DNA from: Chromera velia
Lineage: Eukaryota; Sar; Chromeraceae
Length of the DNA stretch: 24,515 bases
Assembly (NCBI GenBank): GCA_018398765.1
Contig: JAHBMJ010005226.1
Location: 46,794 to 71,308, forward strand
Direction of reading: 5' to 3'
The notes beneath the pieces are model-generated. The model saw only the letters and a list, made by a program, of their open reading frames with translations, was not told the origin of the DNA and searched no databases. Positions 11,169 to 21,228 of the stretch are shown here, one piece after another. The stretch's first letter is position 1. The number at the start of each line of letters is the position of its first letter. Both the position numbers and the translations under genes were made by a program.

Positions 11169-11176
11169 TATATATA
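11169..11176 (-). promoter_or_regulatory. TATA box of the histidine kinase gene
   Basis: TATATATA on either strand, about 59 nt upstream of the kinase ATG (11110) on the minus strand. Position and sequence suit a core promoter with a short 5' UTR. A CAATTGG box lies a few bases further upstream (about 11186-11192). No transcript evidence is available. Confidence 0.5.
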
Positions 11177-11177
11177 G

Positions 11178-13049
11178 GTGTTGCCCCAATTGACGGGGGG
11201 GCGTTGCTGATTGATTTTGAGTTAGGTTTCAGGTGCACCAGAGTTTTTACAGACGCATGACTCAGCAGATGTGCAATGTCCAGCTCATGCACGTAGACTG
11301 CTTCGCACTGCAGGCGTGGGGTTGATCGTTTCCTATAGCTGCTGCATTCATGGCAGCTAGTGGATCGAGGGCAATCTTGGCGCTTTGGGCCCGCGCGCCT
11401 TTTAGGCGCCTATGGCCCCGGAAAGCGTAGCGTGGGGCACTTAGAAAACGCAAATCATGGGCAAGTGCTGCGCGCAAGAGAGCAAAGTTTCGTTCACCTC
11501 TTGCGATCAAAACAGTTCGCGGATTCAACGAGACAGTTCTGAGATCGCGTTGAAGGCTTCAACAAGGTTCATAAAAAGAGAAAAAAAGAGGTTCACAGTG
11601 GAGAACATAACAGTTTCAAACTTTACAGTAACTTAATTTATTATTTGTACTGTTAATAATAAAAAAAAACCAACATTCTTTCTTCTACTGTGGTATACTA
11701 TTTGAAGCCCAGCATTTTTAGACAAATTTTACCAGTAAATTTTAGCTTTACCTTGTTAAGGTCAGTAACTACCCTAGTAACTACCAGTAACACCTGCTGT
11801 CTCAATTCACCTCTGTTTGACTGCTTTTACACAGTACTGTACAGTATATCAACAGTATGAACAACGAGTAACTGTCTATATACAAAGTTTTTTTTTTTTC
11901 AATGAATTGATCCTAAGATTGACCCCTCGATTCTTTTTCGTCTCCTAGTTCGTCTCCTGTGTGGAGACTGATCTTCCCACGTCACGGGCCACGTGCAGAG
12001 CTGTAGATATGATTACAGTCGTCCATCGGATGCGTGAGGTAAAACGTACGTCAATTGCATAGAACAACGAATGGAAGCCGACGTTCCACGGGAAACCCTT
12101 CACTGCATGCCTCTCTCCGCGTCTTTGTCAAGTGTCTCTTGTTTCGTTGACTCTGTGACCGTGTGTAGCAGCTTTCTTTTTTTCATTCTCAGTGTGCCGC
12201 TCTCGTTGTCGATTGGTCTTTCTCTTTTGTCTGTCACAGGAATTTATGTTTGTTTCAGCCGCCGGTCTTAAGACCAAAGTTGCAGGCAAACAAAGTCATA
12301 CTTGCATAAGCAGTAAGTAAGCCCCTAGCTGTGCGAGCGTCGTGACGAACGTCGGAGTGAAACAAAGAAAAACAAAGGGACACAAATGCGACGTACATCA
12401 ACCGGAAGGGAACATTCACAATTCACAGAAGAGAGGAGGAGAGCAACAACATCGCTGCGTGTGTGCCGTCTCTCCGTCCTCCTCTGCCTGATAGGATCCC
12501 TCTTATCGCCGCCCTCTCACGTGCACACATGAAGACACGCATGCATGATCTCTGATGCATCGCTCCCATGCATGTACCCATTTGCTCGAGAAGACTCTTT
12601 TGATTCTTTCGTAGCCAAAGTCAGACTGTCTCGCCTGCTGATGCTCTTTTTATTTGCCCCCCTCAACCACGCACCCTTCCACACGTATTTCTTTCTTTCT
12701 GCACAGGGAATGAAGATGTCTTCTTCGCCTCTTCTTCCGCTAATTCCCCCCTTCATTTTTTCCTGTTTGCAGAACCTTGCCCTATCATCCATTCTTTTGC
12801 CCCTAGCTGTTGCCTTCCTTCCTTCGTTTCTTTTTTGCATTCCCCTTCGCCTCCTGGCCTCTCCTGTCCTCTTCCTCATACGAGCATCGTCACTCTCACC
12901 ACAGAGATTGACTGACGGACGGACTGAGAGAAAAGCGCGACAGAGAGAGAACAGAAAAGAGAAAAGAGAAAAAAAGAGGAACGAAGGAACAACAAAGGGC
13001 ATGCAGGCAGAGGAATCAATCTCTGTTTCTCTTTTTGGCTCTCCTCCGC
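11178..13049. other. Non-coding DNA between the ST13 3' end and the kinase promoter
   Basis: No gene recognised. On the minus strand its upper part should be the ST13 3' UTR; an AATAAA on that strand at 12654-12649, about 400 nt after the stop, is a possible but weak polyadenylation signal. It also contains a GC-rich repeat copy at 11395-11443 and AT-rich sequence at 11570-11920. A 217-codon plus-strand open frame at 12545-13198 overlaps ST13 coding DNA and is a shadow. Confidence 0.55.
11395..11443 (-). repeat. Dispersed GC-rich repeat, copy A (inverted relative to copy at 21986)
   Basis: Read on the minus strand this gives CTAAGTGCCCC, CGCT, CG and TTTCCGGGGCCA, then GGCGCCTAAAA, matching plus-strand 21986-22078 except that the latter has about 50 extra bases in the middle. 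It includes the hairpin GCGCCT-TTT-AGGCGC at 11395-11409. Confidence 0.6.
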
Positions 13050-13563
13050 TTAGTCAACATCACCGCCAACGCCACCACCAGGGAAGCCTCCCATTCCTCC
13101 CATACCCCCCATTCCTCCCATGCCTCCCATACCCCCCATTCCTCCCATGCCTCCCATACCACCCATGCCGCCGCCAAGTCCGCCCAAGAGGCCGCTGAGC
13201 TTCGCGATCACCGGAGCGATCTCAGGATCGTCCTTGTACTGCACGCACGCATCACAAATGCATTCACGTGAAAGAAAGAAAAAAGAAGTCAACACGTGCC
13301 CCCCCGCAGGGAGAACCTCTATTTCACATGCATGCATCAGCAGAAGGACGCAATAACCACGCACCCCCCCCACCGGCCATGGAGGGAAGACGATCATGCA
13401 CACAGGCAACAGAAGAGAAGAAACGCGGAGGACACATACATGCCTCCCTCAATGACTGGACAGACAACCATCCGATCCAGAAAATCTTTTGAGACCCAAC
13501 CCCGCCTCGAGTGCAAAGAAAGAAAGAAAGAAAGAAAGAAAGAAAAGAAAAAAAAAAAAAAAG

Positions 13564-13627
<64 letters not shown>

Positions 13628-13692
13628 AAGAAAGAAAGAAAGAAAGAAAGAACGAAAGAAAAAGAAAGAAAAAGAAAGAAAGAAAGAAAGAA

Positions 13693-13723
<31 letters not shown>

Positions 13724-13751
13724 GAAAAAAAAGAAAGAAAGAAAGAAACAA

Positions 13752-13782
<31 letters not shown>

Positions 13783-14482
13783 GGAAAAAAAGAAAGAGAA
13801 AACAACCCTGACTCACTGACTTGACTCACTGACTCCCTGACTGACCTTGCCCATGGCAGCAGGGTTGGAGAGGATCTCGGTCATTGCCTGTTTGATCTTG
13901 GGGCTCTTCAGTGCCTCCTGCATCTCAGGGTCCTGCCCGAACAGAGCTCCGAGGAGGGACCCCATGTCCATCCCCCCCATACCTCCAGGCCCCCCACCCA
14001 TGCCGCCCATACCACCGGGCATTCCTCCCATGCCACCGAGGTCTGCATCATGCAAATGGACGGAGGGCAGAAAGACAGAAAGACAATGAAAGTGAGAATG
14101 AAAGCAAAAGAAAAGAAGAGAGCGGAGAGGGACTTCCATCATGACATGGAATTCATAAGAAAGACAGAAAAGCAAAAAGACAATGAATGTGTCATAAGAA
14201 AGAGGAATTCATAAAGAAGGATGAGGGCGCCAACCCAGCCAGACAAAGAAGCTAGGCAAAGAAATTAATTGAGAATTTTCATCTTTCTCCTCCTCGTCAC
14301 AAGGCGTCAGCAGAATCAGACAGAAAGGAAGGAACGTCGAGCTCGGTCCAAACAGGATTCTCATCTGATCTCCCCTCAGACACAGCAGACCCACTCACTC
14401 ACTCACTGACTCACCGGGCATGTCGTCATCCGATGCTTCCTCCTCAGCCCTCTTTTGGGCCTCATAGCTGCACGCGCACACA

Positions 14483-14519
<37 letters not shown>

Positions 14520-15696
14520 CTTTGCAGAGTGCGCGCCCTCGCTTGCCGAGAAGGGTCAAAGAGTTCAGCCAGGAAGGAGAACCGCGACAGAGGGCAACGA
14601 GCCGACGGAACAAAACAAATCACGGGTCCAAAAAAAGCGGTGTCCAAAAAAGATTGCCGGAGACGAATACGGAAAAATGCATTGTGACTCTCTAAAGACG
14701 AGCGGTCATCTCTGGGTAGTCCAGCACCCCCTCCCTTCCAGGGTCTCTTTGTTTACATGACGATGGGTGAGATAGACGGCAAAATATCTATCTGTGCAAG
14801 CGTCAATGTCTGGAAAAGAGACGAAGGAAAAAGGGAACTGGAAGGAAACAGACAAACAAACCGTCATGAAGGCTCATGCAGAAAACATACAGAGAGAGAG
14901 AGATAGAGAGAGAGAGATACATCCATCAGAATCAAACAAGGACTTTCTCCAGAATCCTGTTTTAAAAAAGAGCCAAAGCGGAAATTCCATAAAAAAGAAG
15001 AGACAAGCAGAGAACGAAAGATTAGAGGAAACGACAGTCACAGGAAAGACAGACAGACAGACAGACAGAGAGAGAGGAAGGGGAAGGCAGAGAGAACATG
15101 CATCCACGAAACAAAATCTCTGCGGGAACTGAACTGACCGTCTCTGAGCCTCTCTCTTGCGCTTCTCCATCTCCTTCTTCTTGCGAGCGCGCTCCTTCTG
15201 CTTGTGCGAAAACGGCAGAGAAACAGAGATCCGAAAAAAGTCAAAGCTGATTTGCCTTTAGTCAAATATTTGCACACCGATTTAGAGTTTTATACGCTTT
15301 TTCTTGCTGGTTAAAATTCCAACCCAACTTTTTAAAAAAGTCAGCAGGCTGATCGTGGAATGAAACGTGTCAGCAGAGAAACAGAGAACCGAGGGGATCG
15401 CTCGAGGGGTGTCAGCTAGGTGACTGACGGACGACAGGGGCAACATCCAAACAGTCAACGACGACAAGCTCATTCCTCTCTCACGAGAAAGAGATGCCGG
15501 AACGAACGATAAAGAGAGGATAGAGTGAGAAGTACTAAATACGATGAGAACTTGCACAGACTGAAGGCAGCCAACAAACCTCCCTCTTTCCCTCCTTCCC
15601 TTCAGACACAGATTATCGACCCCCCGGACCGACCCACCTCCTCCTTCTTCCTCTCAGCCTCTCTGCGAGGAGCTTCCATCTTCGCGAATCTGCACA

Positions 15697-15751
<55 letters not shown>

Positions 15752-15756
15752 GGACA

Positions 15757-15792
<36 letters not shown>

Positions 15793-17620
15793 CAGACCGA
15801 CAGTGAGGAGGCAAAACAACCGAATTTTGAATCAAAATATCAATTAACAGCTGGAGACCGATGGATGGATGCGAAGACAGACAAACAAGCAAAAAAGTAT
15901 CAAGAGGCCCACACGTCTTCTTTCCATCCTGAAGCCCAAGAAGGAAACCTGTTCAACCAACCAACAAAGCAACGAAGCGCCCAGCCAAAACCCAGCCAAC
16001 CTCTCATCCACAAGCTTCTGGAGTTCCCACAGGGAGTCATCGTAGTCAATCTGCACACACGCACACACACACAAACATACACACACAAACAGCTACACAT
16101 GAAGCGAGTGAAGGAAAGATAAGAAGACCTCGCCATGGAAACGCAGATCCTCTGACAAACTCCCCCAAACGATCCATCCGTCTGCCCCCCCCCCAATCCA
16201 CCCCATGCATTCCCATCAGCTCAACATTCGAACCCTGAATCTTCATTTGCCTCTCATCTTCTCCTCATACACAGATAGACTTATTTATGTGCCTTCCGAT
16301 CTGGACATGCACAGACAACCCCAGACACCGCACCTCTTCAATCACAAACAGTCCCAAAAAGCCACCGACACCTCTTCGGGGCTCTCGGGTCCGTCCTTCC
16401 TTCTGTCTACACACGCACGCATTTGTGATGTGTCTACAGTTGCTACCCCTCGAGGTCTACACATGCAGAAGACGACATGCATGATGCGTTGAATGTATGA
16501 AAGGAAAGGAAAGGAAATGAGGGCCACCCCGTCGAAGTACCTTCTGTGCCTGGCCGAGGTCGAGATGTGCCTTTTCGTAGTCTCCGAGGAATCTGCACAC
16601 ACATGCACAATATGGTGAGCTTATACAACCTTTTTTTTTTGCCCCTTTTGCTCAGACGCAGACATGTATGCACACAGAAACGTGCACTTCCCCACATTCA
16701 CGCAACGAGGGCTTCACGTCAGCAACAGTAAACAAGAAACCCGCGGTGAGCCCATCAAGACCCCACAGAAAAGAAGGCAGTCCTCATTGCAACCAGACCT
16801 CCTGGAAAGCGCAGCCCCCTCCCCCCACATACACACACCTGTAGGCCTTTCCACGGAGTCTGTAGGCCTTTCCATTGTCGGGGTTGATCTCCAGAGCGGC
16901 GGTGCAATCCCTCACGCAGGCCGACAAACGCTTCAGCTTGAGCAGCACGTCGGCACGCTTGCAGTAAAGGAGGGCGGTCGGGTTACCCATTCCAACCACC
17001 TGAACAAACAAACAACAAAGGGTGAGGGAGGCAAATTGCCAGCAAGAGGGTGAGGGCACGCATGGACTTGCTCAAGCACACACACAGGTTCAAATACAGA
17101 TACAGACACGGAAATCGGCATAGACGCACAGACTCTCTCTCTCTCTCTCTCTCGCACGCGCGCGCGCGTGTTTTCGGTCTCACACACAGGCTATCACACA
17201 TGGAGCGCAAACAAACAAAGTGAGAGAAAGAAAGACACTGAGAGCCCACTTCACTGGCTCCCTTCCATTGGTTCCTCCCTGATCGATCAATCGATCGACC
17301 GACCTCGTTGAGTTTCTCCAGAGCCTTCTTGAAGTCTCCGTCCTCCATCGCCTCCTGAGCCTCCTGTTTGAGTCCGCCCATCTTGTCCAATTCTTCATCG
17401 GTCATCTCCCTCTCCTCCCCTCCCGAGGGGGCAAGGGGAGGGGGCTCCTCGGTCTCAGGGGGGATCACTTCAGGGTCGTCGAAGGTCACGGCAGGGGGGG
17501 CTTCGTCCTCCTCCTCCTCCTCCGATTCCTCTTCGGACTCTTCCTCGGGCTCAGAGGGGGGAGGGGCGGCCTGCATGTAGAGGCACAGAGAGAAAAAGAA
17601 ACAAAGAAAGAAAGAAAGAA

Positions 17621-17704
<84 letters not shown>

Positions 17705-18517
17705 AAAAGAGAATTTCTAGTCACTCGGGACATGGGGGATGCATGGCGAATGATCTTTCAAAGCACAAAAAGGAGCTCTTGGAGAAAAAAAGGGGGAGGG
17801 AAAGAGAGAAAAATCAGAAACGAGAAGAAGGTACAGGGACACCCGTGTGAGACGGACGCTGACCTTTTGGGGCTCTGGGGCCTTTTCCTTTTCCTGAGAA
17901 CAGGACCCCCCGGCACAGCAGCCGCCTGCCTGGGCCGCCGGGTTGGGCGGCAGTTTGGCCCCGAAGTGTAGCATGAAGTCCTTGAAGAAGGCGAGGTCGG
18001 AATTGTGGAGGATCGCGGGGTTGGCCTTAATTTGGGCCACAAACTCCTTCAACTCCGTTACTGCACAGACTCATGCACACAGTCAGTCATTAGTTTAAAC
18101 ATCGAGTGAGTAAGTCAGTTGGAGTGAGGGGAATCAGTAGCCTTTTGGAATAGGGTCCTTTTTCAGTAGGGCATGATATTTGTCCCGGATGCGAACTTCT
18201 CTATACTCGACGCATCAAAGCAGAGATAACCAAAGGGAAGGAGAAGTGGAGAACAAGCGACGAGACGAGACGCGAAGAGACTTTGTTCCACTGAACGAGA
18301 ACGAGAGAGAGAGAGAGAGGAGGGGGGTGAAGAGAGTCAGATGAGTCCTGCTGCCGTGCAGTCAGTGACAGAAGAACACGCAGGGACTTGCAAGGGAAGT
18401 CGGGCATAAGAAGGGAAAGACGGAAAGAGGTTTCTGAAGAAAAAAGGTGAATTCAGTGAGGGAAGTTGCAAAAAGACAGTTATCGGTCTGCTGACGTTTT
18501 TCCGGAGGGAGCGGCAT
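13050..18517 (-). CDS. ST13: Hsc70-interacting protein (Hip), complete, 11 exons
   Basis: Exons, minus strand: 18517-18496, 18060-17864, 17570-17304, 16999-16839, 16592-16541, 16050-16001, 15689-15638, 15200-15139 (or from 15197), 14467-14415, 14042-13846, 13238-13050 (TAA 13052-13050). All phases agree, giving 433 aa against about 369 in the human protein. Order: a Hip N-terminal dimerisation domain (ELKEFVAQIKANPAILH); a short Cys-containing segment (GGCCAGGSC); an acidic SEEE-rich linker; three TPRs (for example LLYCKRADVLLKLKR and AYRLRGKAYRFLGDYEKA); a Lys/Arg/Glu-rich helix (KERARKKKEMEKRKREAQ); a Gly-Met stretch; an STI1/DP-type domain (DPEMQEALKSPKIKQAM...YKDDPEIAPVIAKL); and a C-terminal run of about nine GGM units. 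Hip binds the Hsp70 ATPase domain through its TPRs and stabilises the ADP state, in the cytosol. The chosen ATG leaves seven residues before the conserved N-terminal domain, close to other Hip proteins. Confidence 0.93.
13086..13167 (-). repeat. In-frame GGM-coding minisatellite at the ST13 C-terminus
   Basis: Plus strand shows repeated CCCATTCCTCCCATGCCTCC-like units. On the coding strand they translate as consecutive Gly-Gly-Met triplets followed by GGFPGGG. Hip proteins usually carry GGMP-type repeats here; this copy lacks the regular proline. Confidence 0.8.
13239..13845 (-). repeat. ST13 intron 10 with long (GAAA)n / poly-A tract
   Basis: Intron from GTCAGT at 13845 to GCAG at 13239. 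At 13515-13802 (plus strand) it holds GAAA repeats interrupted by about 80 bp of nearly pure A, so the transcript would carry UUUC/U-rich sequence soon after the donor. The Lys-rich and Phe-rich open frames are artefacts. Confidence 0.85.
14470..14516. repeat. (CA)n microsatellite in ST13 intron 8
   Basis: A CA run just upstream (in gene orientation) of exon 9, so on the sense strand a (TG)n tract precedes the acceptor GTGCAG. Confidence 0.9.
15692..15788. repeat. Compound (CA)n-(GA)n-(GACA)n-(CA)n microsatellite in ST13 intron 6
   Basis: Consecutive CA, GA, GACA/GACG and CA runs. It abuts exon 7, so on the sense strand (TG)n forms the immediate upstream context of the acceptor. Confidence 0.9.
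17589..17710. repeat. (GAAA)n tract in ST13 intron 2
   Basis: About 120 bp of GAAA on the plus strand, read as (TTTC)n on the sense strand. It ends about 20 nt before the exon 3 acceptor (ACATGCAG, 17578-17571), where it could serve as a long polypyrimidine tract. Confidence 0.85.
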
Positions 18518-20221
18518 CTTGCTGTCAGCGCAGACAAAGGAGGGCTCCACAATTTGTTTAACGCTGTCGGAGGTTCCTGCGGTGGGAGGACAGAGAGGGA
18601 AAAACGGGTCAAACAGAAAACAAAAAAGGAGACGAGACGGAAGATGACGTCCTCGGCCTCTACCGGTTCCTCCCAAAGGAAACTCACCTCGTCAATCAGC
18701 TCCCTCGAGACTTGAAACGAAAGGTCACACGTGACTACAGGTCTCGCCGTACAAGTGAGGGATGCATTTGCAGCCTGCAGAAGCGTCGTTGGACTGCTGT
18801 AGGCTGGACTCAAAAAATGATCAAATAAAACGAAGTGGTTTTAACTGATTGACTCCTGTAGGCTTCAAACTGCGCGTGCATGGCATGCCGGGGATTGCCG
18901 GGGCTCCGGCCCGATCGACGCGCCATCTGACGCAAGCAAGCTTGCGAACGGCCCCGGAAAGCAAGAAAAATGACAATTGCTTGACACACGCTATTCGTAC
19001 ATACTAGATGCACGCTATATGGCTGCATGGTTGAAGCTGCGGAAAGGTACGCTCATGGTCGCGAGAATTGTTTGGTCTAGTTGTTTCGTAATTTAGTGTC
19101 CCCTGTTTCGTTTTCTAGAGTCATGGTGGTCTCACCCCAGGTGCACCATGAATATTCTGATTCACTCATTTTTGAATTAATTGCTTTGTCCCTCCTGTCC
19201 AGCCGCCTTGTAGCATCCAGACAGAAGGTAAAGCGAGGACAAGAACCCTGAAAAAGATCTGAAGAAGGAACGTGAGCAACATTAACTCAGACAACAGTTT
19301 ACAGAAGGTTTAGCTCTAGAGCGATCTGAGATTCTAATCAGCTGGGTTCATTCTATTATTACACAATTTCTACTTATGCTTCTCTCTGTTCCTCTCTCTC
19401 AGAGTCTCAGACTCCCGATCTATGACAAACAGACATTAGCTTTAAACGATCCTATCTGTTGTTTAAGTGACATGTTGCTTGAATGTGAACATTACGAAGG
19501 CCTGACTCGACTTCGATCGATGCGTGCGCGACACGTATGAAGCAAAGCGCGGCGGCGGAATGTGGCGCGGCACGCTAGCTCACTCAGTCACGGCGCATGC
19601 GAAAGCTTAAAGGGCAGCGCCACAGGGTAGGACTCCACAGAATAATATGTAATGGCAGAAGCCGCCCAGACATTTTGATGCTTGACAAAAGCCACCGACA
19701 ACTTATTTTTTATATGAGTATAAACTTTTGTGAGGCTTAGACAGGCTTTTTATAGACTCATATATTTCAGAATACTTCTGTACACATTTTTAACAATGCT
19801 ATGCTATGCATCTTTAAAAATATTTAAACATCTGATAAGAGAATTTATTTTTTTTAAATATCATTTTAATATAAAATGTCACAGTGGTCGAACAGTATCT
19901 CGAATAATCCTTCTTTCATCATAATTTTTTTTAATTTTTTTTTTTTGACGATGGTTTATTTAACTTTGAGTTTTTGACCCATCATTCACTTAATTTTTTT
20001 ATGAATTTCCTGTAGCCTCAATTGAAGATTATTGAACGTTCTTCATGCGACTTCAGGGCTAATTAATCAAGGCGTAATAACTTAAAGCTGCCACCGGCTG
20101 TGACAGTAGCTGCCGCTTCAAGCCCCACTTTGCAACATCTTTACAAAAAAGTGGGAGCAAAATAAAGAGAGGCAGAGAGACGGAATTTGAGACCTAGTTT
20201 GAGACCCATCATCATGGGCTA
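18518..20221. other. Non-coding DNA upstream of ST13
   Basis: Should contain the ST13 promoter and 5' UTR, but I cannot place a TATA box with confidence. It includes a GC-rich repeat copy at 18896-18957 and an AT-rich stretch at about 19650-20050. No credible gene; the short open frames have no motif. Confidence 0.55.
18896..18957. repeat. Dispersed GC-rich repeat, copy B (foldback form)
   Basis: Contains CGGCCCGATCGACGCGCCAT at 18907-18926, identical to 22017-22036 in the same orientation. It also contains GGCCCCGGAAAGC near its right end, the reverse complement of the GCTTTCCGGGGCC motif seen near 21921. CCGGGGC and GCCCCGG therefore bound the copy in inverted orientation. Confidence 0.65.
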
Positions 20222-20880
20222 GATCATGACTCATGAGGGAGGAAGGCTAGGAAGCAGGGAAGGAAGCATGAAGCAAGCAAGGGAGCGAGGAAGGAGGGGG
20301 TGTGATGCAGGCAGGTCCTGGCAGGGAGGCAAGGAGGGTAATCGAGAGGAAGGGAGGGATGAACTTCTAAGGAAGGAAGGAAGGAAGGAAGGAAAGATGG
20401 AAAGATAGAAGAAAGGAGGGAAGGGGGGAAGGGACGAAGGTGGAAGAGACGAACGGAGGGAGGGCCGGAAGGAGGGAGGGAAGAAGGTTAGGACCTGGAA
20501 GGAATAAAGCAGGGAGGAAAGAAGGAATCAAGGAAAGAAAGTCTCAGTAGGAAAGAAGCAGGTAGATAAACAAGTACCAAGCAAACGAGCAAGCAAACAA
20601 AAACTGGAGAAAGGACGGAAAAAAGAAATAGTGGAAAAACATGCAGAAAGAGAGGAGGCAGGCGGAAAGTGGAAGAATGAAGAAATAAAACAGGGATCGA
20701 AGACAGGAAGAAGAGAAGAAAAAAAGTGCAGAAACAAAGAAGAGAGGAAAGAAGGATGGAAGGACGAAAGCATAAAGAATAAAAAAAAGGGAGGAAAGAA
20801 AAAAAAAAAAAGAAAGAGAGAACGAAAGACATTAAGCAAGAAAGAAAAAGCAAGGAAATCTGTCAGCAAGCAAGTCAGCT
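20222..20880. repeat. Purine-rich low-complexity tract (GGAA/GAAA-like)
   Basis: About 650 bp in which the plus strand is overwhelmingly A and G, with GGAAGGAAGG and AAAGAAAG runs but no strict period. The Ser/Leu/Phe-rich minus-strand frames are artefacts of composition. Confidence 0.8.
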
Positions 20881-20921
20881 AGTGAAAGAGGCATTGAGTA
20901 AGTGGATGTCGCTTAGTGTCT

Positions 20922-21228
20922 GTGTGAGTGAGCGAACGGGTTGGTGTATAAATGACTGAGTAAGTGAGTGAATGAGTGAGTGAGCGACTGAATAAGTGAG
21001 CGAAGGAGCAGAGGGAGGGAGGGATTCCGAAGGAAGCTGGGATGAAAGCAGGCAGGGAAGGAGGCAGGTAGGGAGGGTCGGCAGAAAAGAGTGAGGGGGT
21101 GACTCACAGTGGATGAGCGAACAATCAAGAAGTGAGTGAGTCAGTAAGTCAGGAGAAGAAAGCAAGGATGAAGCGATAGAAGAAGAGATTGAGGAAGAGA
21201 GCACATGAGTGAGTGAGTAAGTGAGCGA
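20922..21228. repeat. Degenerate (GTGA)n tetranucleotide array
   Basis: Repeated GTGA/GAGT/GCGA units with interruptions (for example a GGAGGGAG section near 21008-21080). It is complementary in sequence to the (CACT)n array at 22911-23218. Confidence 0.75.

Noticed and set aside
12545-13198. 217-codon plus-strand frame
   Set aside because: No motif; its 3' part is antisense to the ST13 GGM repeat exon.
13296-13829. Lys-rich and Phe-rich long open frames
   Set aside because: They are translations of the (GAAA)n/poly-A tract in ST13 intron 10.
15610-15900. Cys/Val-rich minus-strand frames
   Set aside because: They are translations of the CA/GA/GACA microsatellite in ST13 intron 6.
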